From DTYU01 sp040757355 (lineage in GTDB: Bacteria; Bacillota; Desulfotomaculia; Desulfotomaculales; Ammonificaceae), in assembly GCA_040757355.1 (NCBI GenBank), contig JBFLWY010000010.1, positions 1 to 64,000 of the forward strand: DNA of 64,000 nt. The letters run 5' to 3'. The notes below the pieces were generated by a model, which had not been told where the DNA came from, made no database searches, and saw only the letters and a program-made list of their open reading frames with translations. A program made the position numbers and the translations under genes. This document shows, piece by piece, positions 7,281-15,148 of the stretch. Positions within the stretch are counted from its first letter, which is position 1. Each line of letters starts with the position of its first letter.

Positions 7281-8219
7281 ATGGCTACTGAACTTAAGCT
7301 CAAGGAGCTTGCTGAGAAGGAGATCCTTCTTGCATCCGGGCACAGGCTGTGCGCGGGGTGCGGCGCGCCGACCGTCGCGAAAATGGTCCTGATGGCGGCG
7401 GCTGATTATCCGGTTGTCGCCTGTTCCCCGACCGGGTGTCTTGAAGTCTCCACATGCATTTCGGACCATACGGCGTGGAAAGTCCCCTGGATACACAGCG
7501 CCTTTGAGAACGCCGGCGCTACGCTTTCCGGGGTGGAGACGATGTACCGCGCCTGGAAGAAAAAAGGTAAAATAGATAAGGAAGTAAAGTTCATCGCGAT
7601 CGGCGGCGACGGCGGCACTTACGACATCGGTCTGCAAAGCCTTTCAGGCGCGATGGAGCGGGGGCACGACCTGCTTTACGTCTGCTACGACAACGGCGCT
7701 TATATGAACACCGGCATCCAGCGTTCGAGCGCGACGCCCCTTGGAGCGGACACTACGACCAGCCCGGCGGGGAGTGTTATTCCCGGGAAGACGCAGCGGC
7801 GGAAGGATTTGACCAGGATCATGGCCGCGCACAACATTCCCTACGCCGCGCAGGCGTCGCCGAGCCACTGGTCGGACTTTATGAAGAAGGTTAAAAAAGC
7901 GGTTTCAATAAAGGGGCCGAAGTTCATCAACGTGATTTCTCCCTGCCACCGCGGCTGGCGGTCGCGGGTCGAAGATACCATCCTGCTCAGCAGGCTGGCG
8001 GTCCAGACCTGTTACTGGCCGCTTTACGAGGTGGAGGACGGCGTGACGAAGGTTACCTACAAGCCAAAGGATAAAAAACCCATAGAGGAGTTTCTGAAGC
8101 TCCAGGGCAGGTTTAAACACCTCTTCACGCCCGAGAACGAGTGGATAATCAAAAGATTCCAGGAAGATATCGACCGGGAATGGGAAAGGTTGCTGAGGGA
8201 GGAGTCCCTGTACGCCTGA
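7281..8219 (+). CDS. porB: 2-oxoacid:ferredoxin oxidoreductase, beta subunit
   Basis: Beta subunit carrying the thiamine-diphosphate pyrophosphate site and cysteines for a [4Fe-4S] cluster. The 312-residue protein has HRLCAGCGAPTVAKM, the motif GDGGTYDIGLQ with the downstream asparagine (YDNGAYMNTG), and the family-type C-terminus. Its TGA stop overlaps the next gene's ATG (ATGA). This links the oxidoreductase directly to the decarboxylase-tmk-holB run. Confidence 0.94.
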   Translation: MATELKLKELAEKEILLASGHRLCAGCGAPTVAKMVLMAAADYPVVACSPTGCLEVSTCISDHTAWKVPWIHSAFENAGATLSGVETMYRAWKKKGKIDKEVKFIAIGGDGGTYDIGLQSLSGAMERGHDLLYVCYDNGAYMNTGIQRSSATPLGADTTTSPAGSVIPGKTQRRKDLTRIMAAHNIPYAAQASPSHWSDFMKKVKKAVSIKGPKFINVISPCHRGWRSRVEDTILLSRLAVQTCYWPLYEVEDGVTKVTYKPKDKKPIEEFLKLQGRFKHLFTPENEWIIKRFQEDIDREWERLLREESLYA

Positions 8220-9643
8220 TGCGGCAAACGCGCTGCCCGCTGGTGGAGGCGCTGAAGCGTTATGTTGAAAAGGGGTATACCCCTTTTCACACACCGGGAC
8301 ACTTGCAGGGAGGGGCGGCTCCGCCGGTGCTTCGCCGCTGGTGGGGCCGTTCGGTTTTTTCTGCGGACCTGACGGAAGTACCCGGCCTTGACGACCTGCA
8401 GGCTTCCTCCGGGGTTATCCGGGAAGCAGAGGAACTCGCGGCGAAGCTGGCCGGCGCAGAGAATACATTTTTTCTTGTCAACGGGAGCACCGCCGGTAAT
8501 CTGGCAATGATCATGGCTGCTGCCGGTCCGGGTGACAAAGTGGTCCTACCCCGGACTATCCACAGGTCTGCCGTGGCGGCGCTGGTACTTAGCGGCGCAG
8601 AGCCGGTCTTTTTGCCTGTGAGGTGGCTGGAGGATTTCGAAATCCCGCTGCCGCCGGAGCCGGCTGTTTACCGTGATGCTCTGGCGGAACGGCCGGAAGC
8701 GCGGGCGGTGTTTTCTGTCTATCCGGACTATTACGGGGTGGCGGTGGACCTGGAAGCGGTAGCCCGGGAAGCACATTCCCTGGGCCTGCCCCTCCTCGTT
8801 GACGCCGCACACGGCGTTCTTTTCGGCCGTCACGCGGAAATGCCGCCGGGAGCAATGGCGTGCGGGGCGGACGCGTCTGTTGAAAGCGTGCATAAGAGGG
8901 CCGGCGCGCTCACACAGGCGGCTTGGTTGCTGGTGCAAGGCAACAGGGTGTCACCCGCGCGGATACGGGACGCTCTCCGGCTGGTTACGACCAGCAGCCC
9001 TTCTTATCTGCTGCTCGCTTCACTGGACGCAGCGCGGCGACAGTTGGCCGCCTCGGGGGAGTCGCTCTGCCGGCGGATCATTGAACTGGCCGTTTACGCC
9101 CGTGCGGAGCTTGCCCGCTGTCCCGGGGTGAGTGTCCTGTCGGCGGCAGGTGAGTCATACCGGGTCGACCAAACAAGGCTGGTGCTGAATTTCCGGGCGG
9201 CAGGTATAAGTGGTTTTACCGCGGCTAAGTTGATGCGCCGCAGCGGCGTGGTTGCCGAGATGGCCGACTTTCATAATGTCGTCCTGCTCCTGAGCCCCGG
9301 CCACCGCATGCGGGACATAAAGACGCTGGTCTGCGCGGTGAGGAAGGTCTTGGATAAAACCCGCGAACAGGTGAGAGCGCCCCGGTTTCCCCAGGCGCCG
9401 CCCGCAAGGCTAAGCCCCAGGGAGGCCTGGCTGGCGCCGTCCCGGGCCGTCCCGCCGGCGGAAGCGACCGGCCTTGTAAGCGCCGAGATCGTTGCGCCGG
9501 CTCCCCCCGGCATACCGGTACTCCTTCCCGGGGAAGAGGTTACGGCAGAAGCGGTCGCTTATCTTTATGCTGTACGCGCGGCGGGGGCAAGGGTTCAAGG
9601 GGCTCAGGATCCGGAACTGAATACGATTTTAGTGGTGCGTTAA
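8219..9643 (+). CDS. Orn/Lys/Arg family PLP-dependent decarboxylase (YaaO-like)
   Basis: Fold-type I pyridoxal-phosphate enzyme of the ornithine/lysine/arginine decarboxylase family; the likely products are polyamine precursors, but the substrate is not known. The 474-residue protein has the N-terminal TPFHTPGHLQGG signature, the FLVNGSTAGNLAMI PLP-binding region, VDAAHG, and the Schiff-base lysine in SVHKRAGALTQ. The ATG at 8219 overlaps the porB stop. The same gene lies next to tmk in Bacillus (yaaO-tmk). The stop TAA overlaps the tmk start. Confidence 0.9.
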   Translation: MRQTRCPLVEALKRYVEKGYTPFHTPGHLQGGAAPPVLRRWWGRSVFSADLTEVPGLDDLQASSGVIREAEELAAKLAGAENTFFLVNGSTAGNLAMIMAAAGPGDKVVLPRTIHRSAVAALVLSGAEPVFLPVRWLEDFEIPLPPEPAVYRDALAERPEARAVFSVYPDYYGVAVDLEAVAREAHSLGLPLLVDAAHGVLFGRHAEMPPGAMACGADASVESVHKRAGALTQAAWLLVQGNRVSPARIRDALRLVTTSSPSYLLLASLDAARRQLAASGESLCRRIIELAVYARAELARCPGVSVLSAAGESYRVDQTRLVLNFRAAGISGFTAAKLMRRSGVVAEMADFHNVVLLLSPGHRMRDIKTLVCAVRKVLDKTREQVRAPRFPQAPPARLSPREAWLAPSRAVPPAEATGLVSAEIVAPAPPGIPVLLPGEEVTAEAVAYLYAVRAAGARVQGAQDPELNTILVVR

Positions 9644-10296
9644 TGACCGGTTTTTTGATTACTTTTGAAGGAATCGACGGTGCGGGGAAAACCACGCAGG
9701 TGAAGCGGCTGGCCGAAAGGCTTGCCGCACACGGACTTGATGTTCTGACGGTGCGGGAGCCGGGAGGGACGAAGCTCGGCGAGGCGATAAGGGAGATTCT
9801 GCAGAACCCGGGCAACACAATAAATGCCCGCGCGGAGACCTGCCTTTACGCAGCGGCCAGGGCGGAGCTTGTGGCACAGGTCATCCTGCCGGCGCTCCAA
9901 GCGCATAAGGTCGTACTGGCCGACCGCTTTGCCGACTCGACAATCGCTTACCAGGGTGCTGGGCGCGGCCTGCCGGAGGAAGTGCTCGTACAGCTCAATA
10001 CCTTGGTGACCCAGCAACTCAAGCCGAACCTCACCGTTCTTATCGACCTGCCCGTAGAAGAGGCGCTTGCGCGCGTGAGCAGGGTGAAAACCTTCGACCG
10101 CATGGAAATGCTGGGGGATCAATTCTTTACACGGGTCAGGGAGTGTTATCTGCGACTTGCAGCCTTAGAATCCGTCCGTTTCGCTGTCTTCGACGGGACG
10201 AAAACTCCTGCGGAATTGGCGGCTGATATATTTGAAGTGGTCCGGGAGGCACTCGATCGGTGTATGACCATATCCGGGGGCAGCACGCGCCTGTAG
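9643..10296 (+). CDS. tmk: Thymidylate kinase
   Basis: Phosphorylates dTMP to dTDP for DNA synthesis. The 217-residue protein starts MTGFLITFEGIDGAGKTTQ with the P-loop GIDGAGKT at about 10-17. The DR(Y/F) motif appears as DRFADST, followed by AYQGAGRGLP. The start overlaps the preceding stop by one base (TAATG). Its 3' end overlaps holB by 37 nt in another frame. Confidence 0.96.
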   Translation: MTGFLITFEGIDGAGKTTQVKRLAERLAAHGLDVLTVREPGGTKLGEAIREILQNPGNTINARAETCLYAAARAELVAQVILPALQAHKVVLADRFADSTIAYQGAGRGLPEEVLVQLNTLVTQQLKPNLTVLIDLPVEEALARVSRVKTFDRMEMLGDQFFTRVRECYLRLAALESVRFAVFDGTKTPAELAADIFEVVREALDRCMTISGGSTRL

Positions 10297-11225
10297 CATA
10301 CCTGAAAGCCGTTTGCAGGAGCGGGAAGGTCTCGCACGCCTACCTTTTTACCGGCCCTGCCGGCGTCGGGAAACAGACTATAGCCAGTGCCTTCGCGGCG
10401 GCCCTTCTTTGCGCTTCACCCGTTGCGGGGGTTGCCTGCGGCGAGTGCCGCCAGTGCAGGCTTTATTACGGTTTAGGTCATCCGGACCTGCACAGCCTTG
10501 ACCCCAAGGAGTCTACGATCAAGATCGACCAGATCCGGCAGTTGGTATCGGCGGTAGGGCGGAAACCTTACCACCACCGTCACGTGGTGATTATTGACCA
10601 GGCGGAGAAGACCACTCCTGAGGCGCAAAACGCCTTTTTGAAAACGCTGGAGGATCCCCCGGGTAATACGGTCTTCATTCTAATCTCAGCGCACCCCGAT
10701 GTCCTCTTGCCGACGGTTCTGTCCCGGTGCAGCGAGGTGCGCTTCGGTAGGCTTGCACCGGCGACTGTCGCCGCAGAATTGGCTGTACGCCACAACGTGG
10801 CTGAACAAGAGGCCAAAGTGCTCGCCGCGCTCTCCGGGGGGAGTATCGGTCATGCGCTGGAGCTGATGCGCTCCGACATCGCGGCGGTTAAGGAAAGGGT
10901 TTTAAAGCTTGCCCAAAAACCCTCCCTGAGGGAAATTCTGAAGGACGGCATACACAGCAAGAGAGAGGCCGAGGAATGGCTGGAGTTTCTCGGTCTCTGG
11001 TACCGCGATCTTCTGCTCTATCAGATAACGGGCGATCGGGGGTTGGTGGTCTACACGGACCACCTGGGAGAGATAGAAAAAGCAACCTTGCCCGTGGCGA
11101 CTCTTCTTGAGGCAACCGGGGCGGTTGAGGCAGCGCGGAAAATGCTGAGGGCGAACGTGAACCCGCGGCTGGTTATTGAAGGGTTGTTCATTCGCATTGA
11201 TTCTATATTAAGTTCAGCGTCATAA
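10260..11225 (+). CDS. holB: DNA polymerase III subunit delta'
   Basis: Clamp-loader stator subunit. The 321-residue protein starts at a GTG, 10 nt behind GGGAGG (10244-10249), inside the end of tmk. It shows a P-loop-like GPAGVGKQT, a four-cysteine zinc module (CGECRQC...), and the SRC motif (TVLSRCSEVRF) typical of delta'. Gene order tmk-holB-ricT matches Bacillus, although the small yaaQ and yaaR genes are missing. Confidence 0.93.
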   Translation: MYDHIRGQHAPVAYLKAVCRSGKVSHAYLFTGPAGVGKQTIASAFAAALLCASPVAGVACGECRQCRLYYGLGHPDLHSLDPKESTIKIDQIRQLVSAVGRKPYHHRHVVIIDQAEKTTPEAQNAFLKTLEDPPGNTVFILISAHPDVLLPTVLSRCSEVRFGRLAPATVAAELAVRHNVAEQEAKVLAALSGGSIGHALELMRSDIAAVKERVLKLAQKPSLREILKDGIHSKREAEEWLEFLGLWYRDLLLYQITGDRGLVVYTDHLGEIEKATLPVATLLEATGAVEAARKMLRANVNPRLVIEGLFIRIDSILSSAS

Positions 11226-11242
11226 TAGTATTAGCCTCAATG

Positions 11243-11359
11243 GTAACTATTCAGCCTGCCACCCACCAATTACCCCGCACTCAACTCTGGGTGCAAGGCT
11301 GCCGGAACTATGCTGCTTACCGTTTATCGCCGCGCCCGACGGGAAGCCTGGATAGTTAC
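11243..11359 (+). mobile_element. IS66-like MITE (117 bp, non-autonomous)
   Basis: Starts GTAACTATTCAGCCTG (11243) and ends with the inverted CAGGCTATCC-type terminus (AGCCTGGATAGTTAC, to 11359). The 5' half matches 3640-3715 inverted, and the 3' half matches 3245-3280 inverted, so it is an uninterrupted version of the element behind recR. Flanks CCTCAATG and CCGCAAAT could be a decayed 8-bp duplication. A CCCCGCACTCAAC motif lies inside. It fills most of the holB-ricT gap. Confidence 0.7.
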
Positions 11360-11469
11360 CCGCAAATGTGTGAATGGCCTGTTTGCCGGTTATCCCTCAT
11401 CCGCTGAGTGCGGGGCAGGTAGTTTGTGGTTACTGGGGTAATGATTGTTCTTCCAAAGAGGTGAAATCA

Positions 11470-12144
11470 ATGCAGGCAGTAGGTGTCCGGTTTAAGAAAG
11501 CCGGCAAGGTGTACTACTTCGACCCGGGCTTTCTGAAACTCAAACCGGGCGATAACGTAGTGGTGGAAACCGTCCGGGGAATGGAATACGGGTGCGTCGT
11601 GACCGGGCCTTTAGATGTCAATATAGACGCTGCAGCCTTAAAACCGGTCCTCCGGATGGCTACACCCGAAGATATGAAACAGGCCTTGTCTAATAGGGAA
11701 AAAGAGAGACAGGCGTTTAAAATATGCCAGGACAAAATTACCGCCCACGGTCTCCCGATGAAGCTGATCGGTGTCGACTACACGCTGGACGGCAGCAAGG
11801 TAATTTTTTATTTTACCGCGGAAGGGCGGGTTGATTTCCGGCAACTGGTAAGGGACCTTGCTGCGGTGTTTAAAACCCGGATCGAACTCAGGCAGGTAGG
11901 GGTTCGGGATGAGGCCAAAATGTTAGGGGGAATCGGTTCCTGCGGGCGGGAGTTGTGTTGCGCGACCTGGCTTTCCGAATTTGCGCCGGTCTCTATCCGG
12001 ATGGCTAAAGGGCAGAATCTCGTGTTGAACCCTAACAAGATCTCCGGGGTGTGCAGCAGGCTCATGTGCTGCCTACGGTACGAAAACCTGAATTACCGGG
12101 ATGATGAGGTTGAGTTCGAAGAAACTGCAGAAGAAGAGGTTTAG
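11470..12144 (+). CDS. ricT: PSP1-domain regulatory iron-sulfur protein RicT (YaaT)
   Basis: Member of the YaaT/RicT family. In Bacillus it forms the RicA-RicF-RicT complex with Fe-S clusters that affects sporulation phosphorelay, competence and RNase Y. The 224-residue protein starts at ATG 11470 behind AGAGGTG. It contains the PSP1 domain and the paired cysteine motifs CGRELCC and CSRLMCC near residues 160-205. Position after holB is conserved. Its last 44 nt overlap the most upstream possible rsmI frame. Confidence 0.92.
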   Translation: MQAVGVRFKKAGKVYYFDPGFLKLKPGDNVVVETVRGMEYGCVVTGPLDVNIDAAALKPVLRMATPEDMKQALSNREKERQAFKICQDKITAHGLPMKLIGVDYTLDGSKVIFYFTAEGRVDFRQLVRDLAAVFKTRIELRQVGVRDEAKMLGGIGSCGRELCCATWLSEFAPVSIRMAKGQNLVLNPNKISGVCSRLMCCLRYENLNYRDDEVEFEETAEEEV

Positions 12145-12223
12145 GCGAGAACCGGATAATGCTGCGATTTCCGGACCAGCGCCCCCCGGCAAACCGTCGG
12201 TTTCGGCGGAGTCCCCGCAGGCT

Positions 12224-13159
12224 GTGGACGAATATGAATGCGTTAGCGCCCTCCGGTGGGCGCATCTGGCTTCGCTCAAAGAGGCAGATGGTGGAGACCT
12301 ACAGCAGGTTCAGAAGGGAAGGCTTTATGTCTGCCCCACCCCTATCGGCAACCTTGAGGACATAACCCTCAGGGTGCTCCGGGTACTGAAGGAGGTATCT
12401 CTAATCGCAGCCGAAGACACCAGGCACACCCGGAAGCTGCTGTCACATTTCGGCATACAAACGCCGCTACGGAGCTACCACAGCCACAATCAGCGGGCGC
12501 GGGGAGAGGAACTGCTCGCCAGGCTTTCCGCAGGGGAAAGCATCGCGTTGGTGTCTGACGCAGGGACACCCGGCATTTCGGACCCGGGGGCGGCCCTCGT
12601 CAGAGAAGCGCTTGCACGGGGGCTTCCGGTAGAGACACTGCCTGGGCCAAGCGCGTTGTTGACCGCGCTGGTGGCTTCTGGTTTTGATACCAGCCGCTTT
12701 GTTTTTGAGGGGTTCCTCCCGGTCCGGCACCGGTACAGGGTCCTGGAAGGTTTTCAAGCGGAAACGCGTACGGTTGTGATCTTCGAGGCTCCTCACCGCT
12801 GCCTGGATACCTTGAAAGACATCCTTAAAACTTTAGGTGACCGGCCTGTTGCGGTAGCCCGCGAGCTCACCAAGGTCCACGAAGAAGTCTTTCGTGGCCG
12901 GTTGTCCAAGGCAATTGAGCATTTCGCAGAAAAACCGCCAAGAGGGGAAATAACCATCGTCCTGGCCGGGCGGCAGCCCAAAGCAGAAAAGCACGAGACA
13001 GTCCAAGACGCGGAGGTTTTTTCTTACTTCGAAAAGTTGACGGCCGAAGGAATGCAAAAGCGAGCCGCCATCAGAGAGGCAGCCCGCAATTTCGGCTTGT
13101 CCGCAAAGATTGTCTACTCAATAGTAGAAAAAGAAAAGGCCAAAGTGGACGCTACATAG
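12224..13159 (+). CDS. rsmI: 16S rRNA (cytidine1402-2'-O)-methyltransferase
   Basis: SAM-dependent ribosome methyltransferase of the tetrapyrrole-methylase fold. The core begins RLYVCPTPIGNLEDITLRVL, followed by AAEDTRHTRKLLSHF, SDAGTPGISDPG and PGPSALLTAL, all diagnostic. No in-frame ATG/GTG/TTG lies directly before the core. The nearest good start is GTG 12224 (with GGCGGAG about 11 nt upstream), giving 311 residues; family members are about 280-290. A farther in-frame ATG at 12101 would overlap ricT and add 41 residues. The gene converges on and overlaps abrB by 8 bp. Confidence 0.9.
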   Translation: MDEYECVSALRWAHLASLKEADGGDLQQVQKGRLYVCPTPIGNLEDITLRVLRVLKEVSLIAAEDTRHTRKLLSHFGIQTPLRSYHSHNQRARGEELLARLSAGESIALVSDAGTPGISDPGAALVREALARGLPVETLPGPSALLTALVASGFDTSRFVFEGFLPVRHRYRVLEGFQAETRTVVIFEAPHRCLDTLKDILKTLGDRPVAVARELTKVHEEVFRGRLSKAIEHFAEKPPRGEITIVLAGRQPKAEKHETVQDAEVFSYFEKLTAEGMQKRAAIREAARNFGLSAKIVYSIVEKEKAKVDAT

Positions 13160-13406
13160 CCTTGGCCCGGTCAGACATGGCGGTAGCGCACTCGCGACAG
13201 ACCAATCTTCCCCGGTAATGCTGGACGTCGGCGGCGTTACCACAAAAGATGCAAGCCGGTTCATACTTTTTCAGGATAATTTTTTCGTTATCGACGTAGA
13301 TTTCTAAGGCGTCTTTTTCTTCGATACCAAGTGTCCGGCGCAGCTCGATGGGGATAACAACCCGCCCAAGCTCATCCACCTTGCGCACAATACCAGTCGA
13401 CTTCAC
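13152..13406 (-). CDS. abrB: AbrB/SpoVT-family transition-state regulator with Cys4 tail
   Basis: Swapped-hairpin DNA-binding regulator. The first 47 residues (STGIVRKVDELGRVVIPIE, then LRRTLGI and DALEIYV) are typical AbrB. The 84-residue protein then adds a short zinc-finger-like module, CIFC...LVCREC, also seen in some Clostridial AbrB proteins. It starts at GTG (13404-13406) 8 nt behind GGGAGGG. In Bacillus abrB represses stationary-phase genes and likewise sits beside rsmI. Its promoter lies upstream at 13454-13482. Confidence 0.93.
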   Translation of the reverse strand: MKSTGIVRKVDELGRVVIPIELRRTLGIEEKDALEIYVDNEKIILKKYEPACIFCGNAADVQHYRGRLVCRECATAMSDRAKAM

Positions 13407-13453
13407 TCCACTTTCCCTCCCTTATTTTGTCAAACTAATTCAAACATGATTAA

Positions 13454-13482
13454 ATGTTACCAAGTGTGACATTTAAAGTCAA
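13454..13482 (-). promoter_or_regulatory. Probable sigma-A promoter of abrB
   Basis: On the minus strand, TTGACT (13477-13482) and TAACAT (13454-13459) are separated by exactly 17 bp, about 50 nt before the abrB start. The -35 is strong and the -10 weak. Confidence 0.55.
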
Positions 13483-13671
13483 CACCTTTTTCACAAATTT
13501 TTTTAAAAATTTTCCAGCTCACGCTATGAATTTGGTGTAAATTCTACCTGAAAACAGGCTTTCTGCCAGGGTTCGTGTTTTTTTTAAAAAATGTGTTGGC
13601 AGGGTTAAGCGGAAGTCCACTAATGCCGAAGAAACTAATCGAAACTATACACAGCCGGGAGCTGAGGCGCG

Positions 13672-15054
13672 GTGGAAAAACCGAACTCGAAAGGTTCTTT
13701 TGCTTCATTTTTCGGGAACATCTTCTCGACAAGAAAGCTGAACTGTTGGGATTATTTGAATTGTCCGGAACACCGCAAAGACAAATGTCCCGCTTACGCT
13801 CAGAACGCTGGGCGCCGCTGCTGGAGGCTTCAGGGAACGCTGTGCGGCGGTGAGGTTCAGGGTTCGATCGTCGAAAAGCTCGCCACCTGCCTGAAGTGCG
13901 ATGTCTACCATAAGGTCAACCAGCTTAAGTGGTTTGACACGGTTTATGTTCGTTTTGAGCTGTTTGTAGTCCTGCCGGTTTTGGCAATTCTCGTTGGAGC
14001 CCTCGTCTGTACTTATTTCTTTGTACACTCTTTGCCGCATTTTGTCCTCGTGGCTCTTGCCGCTACATTCCTAAGCGGGTGCGTGGCGCTCGCGCCGGCT
14101 TTCAAGGTGGGAAAGCCGATCCGAATTCTAAAAGAGAAGGCCTACCAACTGGGTTTGGGTAATTTGGCATCGGAACCGGCAATAGTTCCCAGGCGGGACG
14201 AGTATATGCTGGTGGCGATTGCACTCAACGATTTGGGCGAGGTGCTGCGCGGTGTAATCAAGAGTTTCAAGAAGAATGCCGACGTACTTGCATCTTCCTC
14301 AGAGCAACTTACGGCTAATATGCAGCAGGTTTCCGCTGGCGCGGCGGAGACTGCGGGGACCATTAGTGAGATCGCGGCAACTGTCGAGAACGTCGGTGAG
14401 GACATTAAAGCAGTAACCGAAAAGGCTGAAGCAACGGCTGAAAAAGCCGGTATGGGTAGTGCGGCGCTGTCGGAAGTCAAAGCCCAGATGCAGGCCATCG
14501 AAGAGGCTGCCAACCATGTCGGTACGGTTGTAGAGGAGCTTGAAAGGCTCACGGGGCAGATCTCGAGGATAACGGAACTGATAACGGAAATCGCCGACCA
14601 GACTAATCTTTTGGCACTAAACGCCGCCATCGAGGCTGCGCGGGCAGGAGAACACGGCCGGGGTTTCGCTGTGGTTGCGACCGAGGTGCGCAGGCTTGCT
14701 GAACAATCGGCAAAAGCTGCTGAGGATATCCGCAATCTCATCATTACTGTTCAGGGACAAACGCGTAACGCTGTAGGAGCGGTGGCTGAAAGCTCGAAGA
14801 TGGTTCAGGCCGGCACGGCCGTTGTGGGGAAATCTGCAGCCTCGCTGGAGGCGATTATTAAGAGTGTAGCGGAGTTGACCGGGCGCATCGAGGGCATTAA
14901 CAGGGCAGCAGGGGAAATCGGCCATGCGGTCAACAACGTCGCAGCGACGGTTGAGGAGCAGAGCGCGGTAACGCAGGAAGTAACGGCGGCAGCTGAGGCG
15001 CTGGCGAAGGTTGCCGAAGAGGCGCGGCGGGTAGTTGATAATTTTAGGGTATAG
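13672..15054 (+). CDS. Methyl-accepting chemotaxis protein with N-terminal two-CW-type domain
   Basis: Chemoreceptor-type signal transducer. The 460-residue protein has no periplasmic ligand domain. It opens with a cytosolic cysteine-rich module (Cys 25, 31, 39, 50, 58, 73 and 76, with CW pairs at 25-26 and 50-51) resembling two-CW domains, then two adjacent membrane helices (about 95-118 and 122-143). A HAMP-like linker and a full MCP signalling domain follow, with the hairpin tip ITEIADQTNLLALNAAIEAA. The cysteine module may bind metal or sense redox; that is inference. It starts at GTG 13672. A terminator follows at 15079. Confidence 0.88.
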   Translation: MEKPNSKGSFASFFGNIFSTRKLNCWDYLNCPEHRKDKCPAYAQNAGRRCWRLQGTLCGGEVQGSIVEKLATCLKCDVYHKVNQLKWFDTVYVRFELFVVLPVLAILVGALVCTYFFVHSLPHFVLVALAATFLSGCVALAPAFKVGKPIRILKEKAYQLGLGNLASEPAIVPRRDEYMLVAIALNDLGEVLRGVIKSFKKNADVLASSSEQLTANMQQVSAGAAETAGTISEIAATVENVGEDIKAVTEKAEATAEKAGMGSAALSEVKAQMQAIEEAANHVGTVVEELERLTGQISRITELITEIADQTNLLALNAAIEAARAGEHGRGFAVVATEVRRLAEQSAKAAEDIRNLIITVQGQTRNAVGAVAESSKMVQAGTAVVGKSAASLEAIIKSVAELTGRIEGINRAAGEIGHAVNNVAATVEEQSAVTQEVTAAAEALAKVAEEARRVVDNFRV

Positions 15055-15078
15055 ATTTTAAAAACCCGAAAATTTGTG

Positions 15079-15109
15079 ATCCCCGGCCCAAAACCCCGGG
15101 GATTTTTTA
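15079..15109 (+). terminator. Intrinsic terminator after the chemoreceptor
   Basis: Stem ATCCCCGG/CCGGGGAT (15079-15086 with 15096-15103), loop of about nine, then a run of Ts. It separates the chemoreceptor from convergent selD. Confidence 0.85.
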
Positions 15110-15148
15110 TTCAGTGCGGCTTGGTCTTGCGTGGCCTGGAAAAGGCGT

